A stretch of DNA of 64,000 bases from positions 390,696 to 454,695 of the forward strand of contig NZ_AUFT01000008.1 in the NCBI RefSeq assembly GCF_000426645.1, given 5' to 3'. The notes below the pieces were generated by a model. That model saw nothing but the letters and a program-made list of their open reading frames with translations. It was not told the DNA's origin and made no database searches. This DNA comes from Nakamurella lactea DSM 19367 (GTDB lineage: Bacteria; Actinomycetota; Actinomycetes; Mycobacteriales; Nakamurellaceae). Positions 18,257-27,528 of the stretch are shown here, in pieces (positions within the stretch are counted from its first letter, which is position 1; every line of letters starts with the position of its first letter). The translations under genes and the position numbers were made by a program.

Positions 18257-19840
18257 ATGAGTGAACCTCAGGCCGGCGCCGACCGGGCGCCGACACCGTT
18301 GCTGCGGATGACCGGAATTCGCAAGGAGTTCGGGCCGGTGGTAGCGCTCGACGGGGTCGACTTCACGGTCGGCGCCCGGGAGATCCATGGACTGCTCGGT
18401 GGCAACGGGGCCGGCAAGACGACCTTGATGAACGTGCTCTACGGGCTGTACGCCGCTGACGGTGGGACCGTCGAGATCGACGGTGTCCCGGTCACCATCG
18501 GCTCGCCGAGGGACGCGATCAAGGCCGGTGTCGGCATGGTGCACCAGAGCTTCCTGCAGGTGGACACCTTCACCGTCACCGAAAACGTCGTTCTCGGTAC
18601 CGAGAACTCTGCCGACGCCGCGGCCAAGGCCAGGGTGGTGGAACTGTCGCAGCGGTTCGGACTCGCCGTCGACCCTGACCGGAAGGTGGAGGACCTGCCG
18701 GTCGGGGTGCGGCAACGCGTGGAGATCCTCAAGGCGCTCTACCGCGGTGCCAAGATCCTGGTGCTGGACGAGCCGACGACCAACCTCACCCCGCAAGAGG
18801 TCGACGCGTTGTTCTCGTCGATGAAAGCGATTGTGGACGAAGGGATGTCCGTCATTCTCATCACCCACAAGATCCGCGAGACGATGGCCGTCTGCGGCGC
18901 CATGACGGTGATGCGGGACGGGCGCAGGGTCGCCACCTTCCAGGGCGGCACCACCACCGCGGACGAACTGGCGGCCAGCATGGTCGGCGACTCGTCGTCC
19001 GTCGGCGACCCGCGCAATTCGTCGAAGGCGGCGGTGATCCTGGGCGGCGCCGAGGTCGGCCAGACCGTGCTGGACACCCCGGACGTCCAGCAGTCGGTGC
19101 GGGCGGTCGCGGAGCGGATCGAGATCGCCGGTATGGCAGGTGGTACCGCGGCGATCGCCCCGTGCTCGCTGGCGATCCGGCGCGGCGAGATCGTCGGCAT
19201 CGCCGGCGTGGCGGGAAACGGCCAGGTGGAACTGGCCGAGGCGCTGACCGGGGTCCGCGAACTGGTGGCTGGTTCGTTCGAGCTGGACGGGGTGCAACTC
19301 GCCGGCCGGCCCACCGCCGGGTGGCTGTCCGCAGGGGTGGTCTACGTGCCGGAGGACCGGCAACGCGACGGCATCCTTCCGGACGCGTCGATCACCGAGA
19401 ACCTGATGCTCGGAGGACAACGGGAGCGCGCCAGGGGCGGCCTGATCGATTGGGCCCGGGCCCGGCAGGAGGCCGTGCAGGCGATCGCGGACTATTCGGT
19501 GCGGACGCCGAGCGCGGCCACCGCCGCCGGTCAGTTGTCCGGCGGCAACATCCAGCGGGTGATTCTGGCCAGGGCGTTCGCGCGCCGGCCGAAGCTGTTG
19601 GTGCTGCACAATCCGACCCGCGGGCTCGACATCGCGTCAACCTCGTTCGTCTTCGACCGGATCAGGGCGGCCGCGGCCGAGGGCTGCGCGGTGGTGGTGA
19701 TCTCGGAGGACCTGGATGAGGTGATCGCGTTGGCCGACCGGCTGTCGGTGATCTATTCAGGTGCGCTGGTCGCCGAACGTCCGCGCGGTGCTATCGACCC
19801 GTACGAGGTCGGCCGGCTGATGATGGGGGTGGCCGCATGA
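18257..19840 (+). CDS. Duplicated ABC transporter ATPase (NupO/RbsA type)
   Basis: 527-residue protein with two nucleotide-binding domains. The first half is intact: Walker A GGNGAGKTT, signature LPVGVRQRVEI, Walker B ILVLDEPTTNLTP. The second half is degenerate: IAGVAGNGQVELAEAL replaces the Walker A lysine region, the signature LSGGNIQRVILA is kept, but Walker B reads LLVLHNPTRGLD without the usual acidic pair. Asymmetric second sites are common in this family. The ATG at 18257 follows CAGGAG. It lies 40 bp after the binding protein and overlaps the first permease by 4 bp. Confidence 0.93.
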   Translation: MSEPQAGADRAPTPLLRMTGIRKEFGPVVALDGVDFTVGAREIHGLLGGNGAGKTTLMNVLYGLYAADGGTVEIDGVPVTIGSPRDAIKAGVGMVHQSFLQVDTFTVTENVVLGTENSADAAAKARVVELSQRFGLAVDPDRKVEDLPVGVRQRVEILKALYRGAKILVLDEPTTNLTPQEVDALFSSMKAIVDEGMSVILITHKIRETMAVCGAMTVMRDGRRVATFQGGTTTADELAASMVGDSSSVGDPRNSSKAAVILGGAEVGQTVLDTPDVQQSVRAVAERIEIAGMAGGTAAIAPCSLAIRRGEIVGIAGVAGNGQVELAEALTGVRELVAGSFELDGVQLAGRPTAGWLSAGVVYVPEDRQRDGILPDASITENLMLGGQRERARGGLIDWARARQEAVQAIADYSVRTPSAATAAGQLSGGNIQRVILARAFARRPKLLVLHNPTRGLDIASTSFVFDRIRAAAAEGCAVVVISEDLDEVIALADRLSVIYSGALVAERPRGAIDPYEVGRLMMGVAA

Positions 19841-20964
19841 CGATCACCGCACCGACTCCCGGTTCACCGCCCACCCCGGCGGCGCCGGCACCGATGCCCG
19901 ATGGCCGGCACTCGTTGGCACAGAAGACGAGACGCCTGCTCGGGTCGGCGATTCCGTACCTACTGGCGGTGGTCGCCGCATTCGCCGTCACCGCGGTCAT
20001 CATCCTGCTGCTCGGGCACGACCCGTTCAAGGCATTCCAGGCGGTGCTGACCACCTCGTTCAAGACGCCGAACGGGATTGTCGAGACGTTCCACAAGTGG
20101 ACCCCGATCACCTTGCTGGCACTGGCATTCGCCATCCCGCTGGCCGCCGGCCGGTTCAACATCGGCGGCGAGGGGCAGCTGATCCTCGGCGCCACCGGAG
20201 CGGTCGCCGTCGGGATCACCCTGTCGGACCTGCCGGCCTTCGTCCTGCTGCCGTTGACGTTGATCGCCGGCACCGTCGCCGGCAGCCTTTGGGCGGGAAT
20301 CGCCGCCTGGCTGATGCAGCGGTTCAAGGTCAACGAGATCCTGTCGACCGTGCTGCTCAACTTCGTCTCGTTCCAGTTGCTGGACTACGTGGCTTCGGAG
20401 GTCTGGCCGAACGTCGGTGCCGGCTTCCCGGCCACCGAGTACATCGGCAAGGGCGCCGAACTCCCGACGATCGGCAAGCCGCCGATGCACTACGGCGTAC
20501 TGCTGGCGTTGCTGGTGGCGATCGCGGTAGCGGTCTGGATGCGCCGCAGCGTCGGCGGTTTCGAGCTGAAGGCGGTCGGCTCGAACGAGCGGGCCGCCAA
20601 GGTGCACGGGATCCGTGCGGGCAAGGTCGCCGTCACCTCGATGCTGGTGGCCGGTGCGCTGGCCGGACTGGCCGGCGCCATCGAGGTGACCGGTGTGCAC
20701 GAGCGGATGCTCGAGGGCATCCAGTCCAACTTCCTGCTGCTGGGCATCATTGTCGGGCTGATCGCCCGGGGCTCGGTGGTCGCTGTTCCGTTCGTCGCCT
20801 TCGGCATCGCGGTGCTGGAGGTCGGCGCATCGTCGATGCAGCGGGCCGCGCAGGTACCGGTCGAACTCGTGCTGATCACCGAAGGTCTGATCCTGCTGTT
20901 CCTGCTCGCCAGTGACGTGATCTCCGGCCGGATCAAGCTGCGCCGCAAGAGGAGTAACGGATGA
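19837..20964 (+). CDS. ABC transporter permease (BPD_transp_2), first subunit
   Basis: Inner-membrane permease, 375 residues, of the sugar/nucleoside branch. After a Pro-rich cytosolic N-terminus come about eight hydrophobic helices (ILAVVAAFAV-like, LALAFAIPLAAG, ILSTVLLNFVSFQLLDYVA). The family motif FNIGGEGQLILGA is present, as is VGGFELKAVGSNERAAKVHGI, the EAA-like cytosolic loop that contacts the ATPase. Overlaps of 4 bp on both sides tie it to the ATPase and the second permease. Confidence 0.93.
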   Translation: MTITAPTPGSPPTPAAPAPMPDGRHSLAQKTRRLLGSAIPYLLAVVAAFAVTAVIILLLGHDPFKAFQAVLTTSFKTPNGIVETFHKWTPITLLALAFAIPLAAGRFNIGGEGQLILGATGAVAVGITLSDLPAFVLLPLTLIAGTVAGSLWAGIAAWLMQRFKVNEILSTVLLNFVSFQLLDYVASEVWPNVGAGFPATEYIGKGAELPTIGKPPMHYGVLLALLVAIAVAVWMRRSVGGFELKAVGSNERAAKVHGIRAGKVAVTSMLVAGALAGLAGAIEVTGVHERMLEGIQSNFLLLGIIVGLIARGSVVAVPFVAFGIAVLEVGASSMQRAAQVPVELVLITEGLILLFLLASDVISGRIKLRRKRSNG

Positions 20965-21839
20965 ACACGATCGCGCTGATCGTCACGGCCATGGTGCCCT
21001 ACATCCTGGTGGCGCAGGGGACCATGATCAGTGGCCGCGCCGGAATCTTCAACGTCGCCCAAGAGGGCCTGATGCTGCTCGGCGCCTCGGTCGGGTTCCT
21101 GGTGTCGATGCAGTTCGGATCCAACATCCTCGGTCTACTGGTCGCTGCGCTGGCGGGCGCGCTGGTCGGGTTCATCCTGGCCTGGTGCACCACCTACTGG
21201 CGGCTGGATCAGTTCGTTGTCGGCCTGGCGCTGTTCTTCACCTGCGTCGGGGTGGCCAACCTGCTGTACCGGGTGGTGGTCGGCGTCACCACCAGCCCAC
21301 CGCTGATTCCGTTGCTGCCCAAGGTCTTCCTCGGTCAGAACGCGATGGTCTACGTGGCGGTTCTCGGATCGATCGGGCTCTGGTGGTGGCTGTACCGGAC
21401 GAACTCGGGGATGCGGCTGCGTTCGGTCGGCGAGAATCCGAAGGCGGCCGACAGCCTCGGCGTCAACGTTGCCGCGACCCGGCTCTGGGCCGGCACCGCC
21501 GGCGCGGCCTTGATGGCGCTGGGTGGGGCGTACCTGCCGATGGTCTACACCGGCACCTTCAACGACAGCATCGTCGGTGGCCGCGGGTGGTTGGCGATCG
21601 CGCTGGCCTTCTTCGGCGGCTGGCGGCCACAGTTCATCCTGCTCGGCGCCGCCTTCTTCGCCTCGATGGATGTGTTGGCGCTGAAGGCGCAGGTCGACGG
21701 GATCGGGATACCGCATCAGTTCGTGTCGATGCTGCCCTACGTCGCTACCCTGCTGGTGATGATCTTCGCCTTCCGCTGGGCGCGGGTGCCGCAGTTCCTC
21801 GGCAAGAACTACGACCGGGAGTCCCGGCTGGTCGGCTGA
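20961..21839 (+). CDS. ABC transporter permease (BPD_transp_2), second subunit
   Basis: Second membrane subunit, 292 residues, smaller than its partner as in NupP/NupQ-type systems. It begins directly with hydrophobic helices (MNTIALIVTAMVPYILVA) and has the family motif AGIFNVAQEGLMLLGA plus the coupling loop SGMRLRSVGENPKAADSLGV. The glycine-rich VGGRGWLAIALAFFGGW is typical of the nucleoside branch. With the preceding three genes it makes a complete importer. Confidence 0.93.
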   Translation: MNTIALIVTAMVPYILVAQGTMISGRAGIFNVAQEGLMLLGASVGFLVSMQFGSNILGLLVAALAGALVGFILAWCTTYWRLDQFVVGLALFFTCVGVANLLYRVVVGVTTSPPLIPLLPKVFLGQNAMVYVAVLGSIGLWWWLYRTNSGMRLRSVGENPKAADSLGVNVAATRLWAGTAGAALMALGGAYLPMVYTGTFNDSIVGGRGWLAIALAFFGGWRPQFILLGAAFFASMDVLALKAQVDGIGIPHQFVSMLPYVATLLVMIFAFRWARVPQFLGKNYDRESRLVG

Positions 21840-21859
21840 CCGGCCGGCGGACTGGAGGA

Positions 21860-22687
21860 ATGCTCGTGCAGGCAGGTTCGGTAGTGGTGTTCGGCGCGGC
21901 CGGGAAGACCGGCGTCGCCGTCATCCGGGCGTTGCGCGGGCGCGGCGCCTACGTCCGGGCGGTGGTGCGGACGCCCGTCAGCCCGGGGTCCGACGCCGTC
22001 GGCGGCGCCGACGAAGTCGCGGTCGCCGACCTGCATGACCCGGCCGCGACGGCAGCCGCGCTGGATGGCGCGGCCGGCGCGTACCTGATGGCGCCCAACA
22101 TGTTCGACGACGAACCGGGCGTGATCCGGGCGATCGTGGACAGTTGCGTGCGGCAGCGGATCCCGCGGGTGGTCTACCACTCGGTGCTGCACCCGTTCGC
22201 CCCCGCGATGCCGCACCACCTGGACAAGGCCGAGGTGGAGAGCTATCTGCACGACAGCGATCTGGACTGGACGATCCTGCAGCCGGCCTCGTATCTGGAG
22301 AACGCGCTCGGCGTCTGGGACGGCCTGCTGGCCGGCGACTGGCCGCTGCCGTATCCGGGATCGGTCAGGTTCACCCCGGTGGCGCTGGACGATGTCGCGG
22401 CGGCGGCGGCCAGGGTGCTCACCGAGTTCGGCCACACCCATGCGACCTACGAACTGGCCGGACCGCAGGATCTGAGCACCGATGAGATGGCCGAGCAGGC
22501 GGCGGCGGTGCTGGGCCGGCCGATCAGGGTCCGGCAGGTCGAGTCCGCGCCGGACACGCCCGCCCGGCTGCGGGCGATGTTCGACTACTACGCGCGGTCC
22601 GGCTTCCGCGGCAACCCGCGAATCCTGGCGTTGTTGCTGGGCCGCGCGCCGACCAGTTGGCGGCAGTGGCTCGTCGCCCGGGCATGA
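21860..22687 (+). CDS. NmrA-like NAD(P)-binding protein
   Basis: 275-residue atypical short-chain dehydrogenase. The N-terminal VVVFGAAGKTGVAVIRAL is a Rossmann GxxGxxG loop, and LDWTILQPASYLEN with the preceding MPHHLDKAEVESYL matches NmrA/NAD(P)H-binding quinone reductase relatives. The catalytic Tyr-Lys pair is not obvious, so it may sense or bind a dinucleotide rather than reduce a substrate. The ATG at 21860 follows GGAGG and lies 20 bp after the permease, so it is probably cotranscribed with the importer. Its substrate is unknown. Confidence 0.82.
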   Translation: MLVQAGSVVVFGAAGKTGVAVIRALRGRGAYVRAVVRTPVSPGSDAVGGADEVAVADLHDPAATAAALDGAAGAYLMAPNMFDDEPGVIRAIVDSCVRQRIPRVVYHSVLHPFAPAMPHHLDKAEVESYLHDSDLDWTILQPASYLENALGVWDGLLAGDWPLPYPGSVRFTPVALDDVAAAAARVLTEFGHTHATYELAGPQDLSTDEMAEQAAAVLGRPIRVRQVESAPDTPARLRAMFDYYARSGFRGNPRILALLLGRAPTSWRQWLVARA

Positions 22688-22903
22688 CCACGGAGGGAAC
22701 CGCGAACGCCGAGACTCGCGGGTTGGCAGGCGGTTATCGGGGGGAGATCCGGCGTCATGACAGCGGTACGACCGGCGAACCAGAGGACGGCGGCGGGAGA
22801 ACTCGCCAACGGATCCGGACAGCGGTAGCGGAACCTGCCACCTTGCCGGCCGGCGTCGTCCTCGTAACCTGTGGGTGCAGATCCCCGAGCGAGGAGTGAC
22901 TGA

Positions 22904-24193
22904 GTGAGCAGCAACGACGGACCACTGGGCGACATCGTCGTCCTCGACCTCACCCGAGCGCTGGCCGGCCCGCACGCCGCGATGATGCTCGGCGACCTCG
23001 GCGCCAGGGTGATCAAGGTCGAATCGCCCGGCCACGGAGACGACACCCGTGGCTGGGGTCCGCCGTTCGTCGAGCCGCCCGTCACCGCAGACACTGCCGA
23101 TCCCGACAACATCCACCCCGAGGTCGGCCCGATCTCCACCTACTTCCTGTCCTGCAACCGGAACAAGGAATCGATCGTCCTTGACCTCAAGTCGGCGGAC
23201 GGCAAGGCCGCGCTCACCGAGCTGATCCGGCGCAGCGACGTGCTGATGGAGAACTTCCGGCCGGGGGTGTTGGACCGGCTGGGATTCCCGCTGGACGTGC
23301 TGACAGAGCTGAACTCGCGGCTGGTAATCCTGTCCATCTCCGGGTTCGGCCACGACGGCCCCGAGGGCGGCCGGGCCGGCTACGACCAGATCGCCCAGGG
23401 CGAGGCCGGACTGATGTCGATGACCGGCCCGGACCCGGAAACGCCGACGAAGGTCGGGGTGCCGATCGCCGATCTGCTGTCCGGCATGTACGGCGCCTAC
23501 GGCACGGTGGCCGCGCTGCTGGAACGGGAGCGCACCGGCAAGGGCGGCCTGGTCCGCACTTCGCTGCTGGCCGGAGTGGTCGGCGTGCACGCCTTCCAGG
23601 GCACCAGATGGACGGTGGCCAAGGAGATCCCGAAGGCTGAGGGACCGCACCACCCGTCGATCTGCCCGTACGGCCTGTTCCACTCCGCCGACGGGGTCGT
23701 ACAGATCTCGGTCGGCTCCGAGGGGCTGTGGCGGAAGTTCGCGCCCGCCTTCGGCCTGCCGGTGGACGGCGCGGGATTCGCCGGTAATGCCGACCGGGTG
23801 CGCAACGGCCCCGCCGTCCGGGCCGCGGTCGAGGAGGCGTTCAGCAGCTATTCGACCCCGGACCTGCTGGCCAGGCTCAGCGAGATCGGCGTGCCCAGCG
23901 GCGAAGTGAAGAATCTGCAGCAGGTCTACGAGTGGGACCAAACCAAGTCCCAGGGGCTGTTGATCGACGTCGAGCATCCGGCGTTGGGCCCGATCCAGCT
24001 GCCCGGCCCGCCGCTGCGCTTCTTCGACGGCGCCGGCGCGGAATGGCACCGCGAGCATCAGTCGCCGCCGCTGCTCGGCCAGCACACCGACGCCGTGCTG
24101 GCCTGGCTGCAGAACGGCTCCGCCGCCGACGGCGCGGGCACCGACGGCAACACCGGTTCGAAAGGCGACTCGGATGACGGCACCGCAGACTGA
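22904..24193 (+). CDS. CaiB/BaiF family (class III) CoA transferase
   Basis: Transfers CoA between organic acids, 429 residues. It starts at GTG 22904 behind GAGGAG and reads GDIVVLDLTRALAGPHAAMM, LGARVIKVESPGHGDDTRGW, SCNRNKESIVLDLKSADGKA, RSDVLMENFRPGVLDRLG and YDQIAQGEAGLMSMTGPD, all class III landmarks. The C-terminus adds an Asp/Gly-rich tail (TDGNTGSKGDSDDGTAD) that overlaps the next gene by 20 bp. Close coupling to a carboxyltransferase suggests the product CoA ester is the next enzyme's substrate; malonate or a similar diacid is a guess. Confidence 0.92.
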   Translation: MSSNDGPLGDIVVLDLTRALAGPHAAMMLGDLGARVIKVESPGHGDDTRGWGPPFVEPPVTADTADPDNIHPEVGPISTYFLSCNRNKESIVLDLKSADGKAALTELIRRSDVLMENFRPGVLDRLGFPLDVLTELNSRLVILSISGFGHDGPEGGRAGYDQIAQGEAGLMSMTGPDPETPTKVGVPIADLLSGMYGAYGTVAALLERERTGKGGLVRTSLLAGVVGVHAFQGTRWTVAKEIPKAEGPHHPSICPYGLFHSADGVVQISVGSEGLWRKFAPAFGLPVDGAGFAGNADRVRNGPAVRAAVEEAFSSYSTPDLLARLSEIGVPSGEVKNLQQVYEWDQTKSQGLLIDVEHPALGPIQLPGPPLRFFDGAGAEWHREHQSPPLLGQHTDAVLAWLQNGSAADGAGTDGNTGSKGDSDDGTAD

Positions 24194-25736
24194 TCCGCGC
24201 CAGGGCGGCCGGCCCTCGTCGGGCCGGCCGAAGCGGCTCGGTGCCCACCAGCTGATCGACGTCGTGCTGGACGACTCCTCGTTCGTCAGTTGGGACTCCC
24301 CGATCGTCCGGCCGGTCGACATCGACCCGGCCTACGCCGCCGAACTGCAAGCGGCCCAAGAGAAATCGGGCTGTGACGAGTCGGTGCTCACCGGCTGCGG
24401 AACCATCGACGGTCGCCGGGTCGCGGTGCTGGCCAATGAGTTCCGCTTCCTCGGCGGGTCGATCGGGCTGGCCGCCGCCGACCGGCTGGAGCGCGCCGTC
24501 CGCCGGGCCACCGCCGAGGGTCTGCCGCTGCTGGCCGCCACCGCGTCCGGCGGCACCCGGATGCAGGAGGGCACTCTGGCGTTCGTCCAGATGGTCCGGA
24601 TTACCGACGCGATCGGCGCCCACCGCGCGGCCGGCCTGCCGTACCTGGTGTACCTGCGTCATCCCACCACCGGCGGGGTGTTCGCCTCCTGGGGTTCGCT
24701 CGGTCACGTCGCGGTCGGCGAGCCGGGTGCGCTGATCGGTTTCCTTGGCCCGAAGGTGTATCAGGCGCTCTACGGCGAGCCCTTCCCGGAGGGTGTGCAG
24801 ACCGCCGAGAACCTGGCAGCGCACGGCCTGATCGATGCGGTGCTGCCACCCGAACAGTTGGCCGAGATCGCCTCCAGAGCGTTGTCGGTGCTCACTGCGC
24901 CGCGTCGCGGGGTACCGCCGAAGGACGCCGCCGCCGAGGTCGAGCAGCCAGAGCTGGACGCCTGGGACTCGATCCAGCGGACCCGGCGGGCCGACCGGCC
25001 CGGAGTGCGTGAGTTGTTGCGGTATGCGGCCAGGGACGTGGTGCCGCTGAACGGCACCGGCGAGGGTGACGCGCCGCGGGACGCGCGGCCGACGGAGTCG
25101 TCGGCGATGACGTTGGTGCTGGCCCGGTTCTCCGGGCTGCCGTGCGTGCTGCTCGGCCAGGATCGGGCGTCGCAGGCCAACCATGGCCCGCTGGGGCCGG
25201 CCGAGCTGCGGGTGGCCCGGCGCGGGATGCGGCTGGCCGCCGAACTCGAGCTCCCGCTGGTCTCGGTGATCGACACCCCGGGCGCTGCGTTGTCCAAGGA
25301 TGCCGAGGAGGGCGGGTTGGCCGGCGAGATCGCCCGGTGCCTGGCCGACCTGATGCAGCTGCCGACCTCGACGGTCTGTCTGCTGCTCGGCCAGGGCTCC
25401 GGCGGCGGGGCGCTGGCGCTGCTGCCCGCCGATCGGGTGATCGCGGCGCGGCATGCCTGGCTGTCGCCGCTGCCGCCGGAGGGCGCGAGCGCGATCGTGC
25501 ACCATGGTGACCCCTCGCACGCCCCGGAGATGGCCGCCGCCCAGCTGGTCAGGTCGGTCGACCTGCGCCGCAAGGGGGTGGTGGATCGGATCGTCGCCGA
25601 GTACGAGGACGCCGCCGACGAGGTCCCGGCCTTCTGCCGCCGGATGGGGTCGGTGCTGGCCCAGGAGATCGCCGTGCTCAGCTCGCTGCCGACCTCGCAG
25701 CGGTTGGCCCGGCGGGCCGGCCGCTACGTCTTCTGA
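24174..25736 (+). CDS. Fused acyl-CoA carboxyltransferase (AccD-AccA type)
   Basis: 520 residues with both carboxyltransferase halves in one chain. The N-half resembles AccD (ANEFRFLGGSIGLAAADRL, ATASGGTRMQEGTLAF, HPTTGGVFASWGSLG) but lacks the N-terminal zinc ribbon. The C-half resembles AccA (VIDTPGAALSKDAEEGGLAG, GQGSGGGALALLPADRVI, LSPLPPEGASAIVH). No biotin carboxylase or biotin carrier lies nearby, so it either borrows these from elsewhere or works as a decarboxylase or transcarboxylase. It overlaps the CoA-transferase gene by 20 bp and is surely co-translated with it. Confidence 0.88.
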   Translation: MTAPQTDPRQGGRPSSGRPKRLGAHQLIDVVLDDSSFVSWDSPIVRPVDIDPAYAAELQAAQEKSGCDESVLTGCGTIDGRRVAVLANEFRFLGGSIGLAAADRLERAVRRATAEGLPLLAATASGGTRMQEGTLAFVQMVRITDAIGAHRAAGLPYLVYLRHPTTGGVFASWGSLGHVAVGEPGALIGFLGPKVYQALYGEPFPEGVQTAENLAAHGLIDAVLPPEQLAEIASRALSVLTAPRRGVPPKDAAAEVEQPELDAWDSIQRTRRADRPGVRELLRYAARDVVPLNGTGEGDAPRDARPTESSAMTLVLARFSGLPCVLLGQDRASQANHGPLGPAELRVARRGMRLAAELELPLVSVIDTPGAALSKDAEEGGLAGEIARCLADLMQLPTSTVCLLLGQGSGGGALALLPADRVIAARHAWLSPLPPEGASAIVHHGDPSHAPEMAAAQLVRSVDLRRKGVVDRIVAEYEDAADEVPAFCRRMGSVLAQEIAVLSSLPTSQRLARRAGRYVF

Positions 25737-25875
25737 CCGCCCCACCCGCGCTGATCAGTCCCCGGCAAACGGGAGGTGCCCCTCTCGGGCGCTTGCGAAG
25801 TGATCGACTCTCGTCACTCCCGTACCAAATCGTGCACGTTGGTAAGCGCCTGCGATGTTGATAAGCGCCGGCCGG

Positions 25876-26058
25876 TCAGGCCGCGGGAAGGTGCTTCTTC
25901 GTCATCCCGGCCTTCTTGAGGGCCTTCTTGTTCTTCGACCTGGCGAAGATGGCCTTGGCGTCCGCCGCGGACAGCCGGCCGTCGGCGAGCAGCCGAATGG
26001 GGCAGCGCCGGCACCGCGGCTTGTCCTGGCAGCAGGACGACTTGGGTTTCACCGGCAC
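25876..26058 (-). CDS. Small Cys-rich protein behind an iron box
   Basis: About 60 residues: VPVKPKSSCCQDKPRCRRCP, then a Lys/Ala-rich helical tail ending KKHLPAA. The CCxxxxxCxxC cluster suggests metal or Fe-S binding, but this is not proven. It starts at GTG 26058, or at GTG 26052 two codons later; an upstream ATG at 26094 lies inside the iron box and is unlikely. No signal or membrane segment is visible. Similar short basic proteins with this cysteine pattern occur across actinobacteria as unnamed genes. The DtxR-type box upstream implies iron control. Confidence 0.7.
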   Translation of the reverse strand: MPVKPKSSCCQDKPRCRRCPIRLLADGRLSAADAKAIFARSKNKKALKKAGMTKKHLPAA

Positions 26059-26080
26059 AGCGCCACTGTAACGGTTGAAG

Positions 26081-26099
26081 TTAGGGTAGCCCAACCTTG
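26081..26099. promoter_or_regulatory. DtxR/IdeR-type iron box
   Basis: TTAGGGTAGCCCAACCTTG matches the 19-bp consensus TTAGGTTAGGCTAACCTAA at 14 of 19 positions, including both TTAGG and AACCT arms. It ends about 23 bp upstream of the Cys-rich gene's GTG, a repressing position. Confidence 0.65.
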
Positions 26100-26112
26100 C
26101 CTGGGCTCCGGC

Positions 26113-27528
26113 TCAGTTCTGCCTGGCTGGCGCAGCGGCCTCAGCTCCGAACCGCCGGCTGCCGGCGGCTTCGTTGCCGGAACGGATCGGCAACAGGAAC
26201 ACGGCGGCCAGGCACCAGAACATCTGCACGCTGGCGACGCACATCCAGAACACCGACAGGTCGCTGTAGTCGACGTCCGGCAGGTCGAGGGCCAGTCGCA
26301 GATCCTGTCCGAAGGCGAGCGAGCCGAGCCCGACCAGCAGCAACAGCGAGCCGGAGGTGCGCAGTCGGGACCAGACCTCGGTCCGCAGCGGCAGGCCGTC
26401 GGGCGTCGCAGTGTTCGACAACTGGATCAGCCGGTGCGCGATGATCACCCCGGCCGGAATCACCCAGACGATGTGGTGCGGCCAGCTGACCGGGCTCACC
26501 AGAATGCCGAGCAGCCCGGTCAGCGTGAGCGCGGCCAGCCGGTCGCCGGCCTGCACGGCGCGACGGATCCGCCACCCGGCTCCAGCGGCGACCGCCACTA
26601 CCAGCAGCAGCCAGATGACCTTGCTCGGGTCGTGTGGCGCCGCGATCCTGGCGAGCAGCCCGTTCATCGACTGGTTCGCCGAGCCGCCGAGGAAGCCGAC
26701 CCGGTCCGACTCCCAGAGCAGTGAGGTGTAGTACTGCCAGGTCGCGGACGGCGTCACCACCGCGGCTAGCAGGGTCGCGGCGATAGCGGTGCAGATCGCC
26801 ACCACGGTGGCCCGCCATTGCTTGGACAGCAACAGGTAGAGCAGGAAGATGCCCGGCGTCAGCTTGATCGCCATCGCCAGCCCGATGCCGATGCCGGTCC
26901 AGCGGCTGCCGCGACGGCCGAGCACCAGGACGTCCAACAGCACCAACGCCATCAGGTACATGTTGATCTGGCCGAAGCCCATGGTCTGCCGGATCGGCTC
27001 CAGCAGGAACGAGGCGGCGGTGGCCAGGCCGACCACCATGAGCCCGTTCTGCCGGGTGATCCTGACGCGTTCCCGCAGGCAGACGAATACGCACCAGGCG
27101 GTGGTCGCGATGATGGCCAGCACCGAGATCGTGGTGAGCAGCGACAGGCTGAGCCCGGCCATCGGCGCCATCAGCACGGCGGCCAGCGGTGGGTAGGTGA
27201 AGCCGAGGGTGATGTTGACCGGATCGGGCTGGGAGTAGTCGTAGATGTTGTTGCCGTCGATCCAGAAGGTGACCGCCCGGTAGTAGATCTTCAGGTCGAA
27301 CTGATTGTGGTGCGGTCCGGTGGTGGTGTGGGCGAACTGGTAGGTGACCCAGAAGGCGAAAGCCACCAGTGCGACAGAGCCGGCGAGCCGCCACCAGCGT
27401 CTTGCGGTGCTACCGGACACCCTGTCGGGAAGGGTCTCGGTGGCTGCGGCGTGGTGAACCGCCGAGGGCTGTGACGTGGCCTCGACCGACGAGGGCGCGC
27501 GAAGACCCGGCCGGGCGGTCGTTGACAT
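26113..27528 (-). CDS. GT87-family polyprenol-phosphate mannosyltransferase
   Basis: Polytopic membrane glycosyltransferase, 471 residues, with about ten hydrophobic helices and a short Ser/Thr cytosolic N-terminus. The GT-C style loop after the first helix reads HNQFDLKIYYRAVTFWIDG, containing the acidic residue expected for catalysis; YDYSQPDPVNITLGFTYPP follows, then GFGQINMYLMALVLLDVL and SWPHHIVWVIPA. These are landmarks of PimE/Rv2181-like alpha-1,2-mannosyltransferases that build PIM or lipoarabinomannan. It stands alone on the minus strand inside a plus-strand catabolic region, so it is probably unrelated to it. Confidence 0.88.
   Translation of the reverse strand: MSTTARPGLRAPSSVEATSQPSAVHHAAATETLPDRVSGSTARRWWRLAGSVALVAFAFWVTYQFAHTTTGPHHNQFDLKIYYRAVTFWIDGNNIYDYSQPDPVNITLGFTYPPLAAVLMAPMAGLSLSLLTTISVLAIIATTAWCVFVCLRERVRITRQNGLMVVGLATAASFLLEPIRQTMGFGQINMYLMALVLLDVLVLGRRGSRWTGIGIGLAMAIKLTPGIFLLYLLLSKQWRATVVAICTAIAATLLAAVVTPSATWQYYTSLLWESDRVGFLGGSANQSMNGLLARIAAPHDPSKVIWLLLVVAVAAGAGWRIRRAVQAGDRLAALTLTGLLGILVSPVSWPHHIVWVIPAGVIIAHRLIQLSNTATPDGLPLRTEVWSRLRTSGSLLLLVGLGSLAFGQDLRLALDLPDVDYSDLSVFWMCVASVQMFWCLAAVFLLPIRSGNEAAGSRRFGAEAAAPARQN

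Noticed and set aside
21809..24322. Minus-strand open frame opposite the NmrA-like and CoA-transferase genes
   Set aside because: Antisense to genes with recognisable families; no ribosome-binding site or motif.
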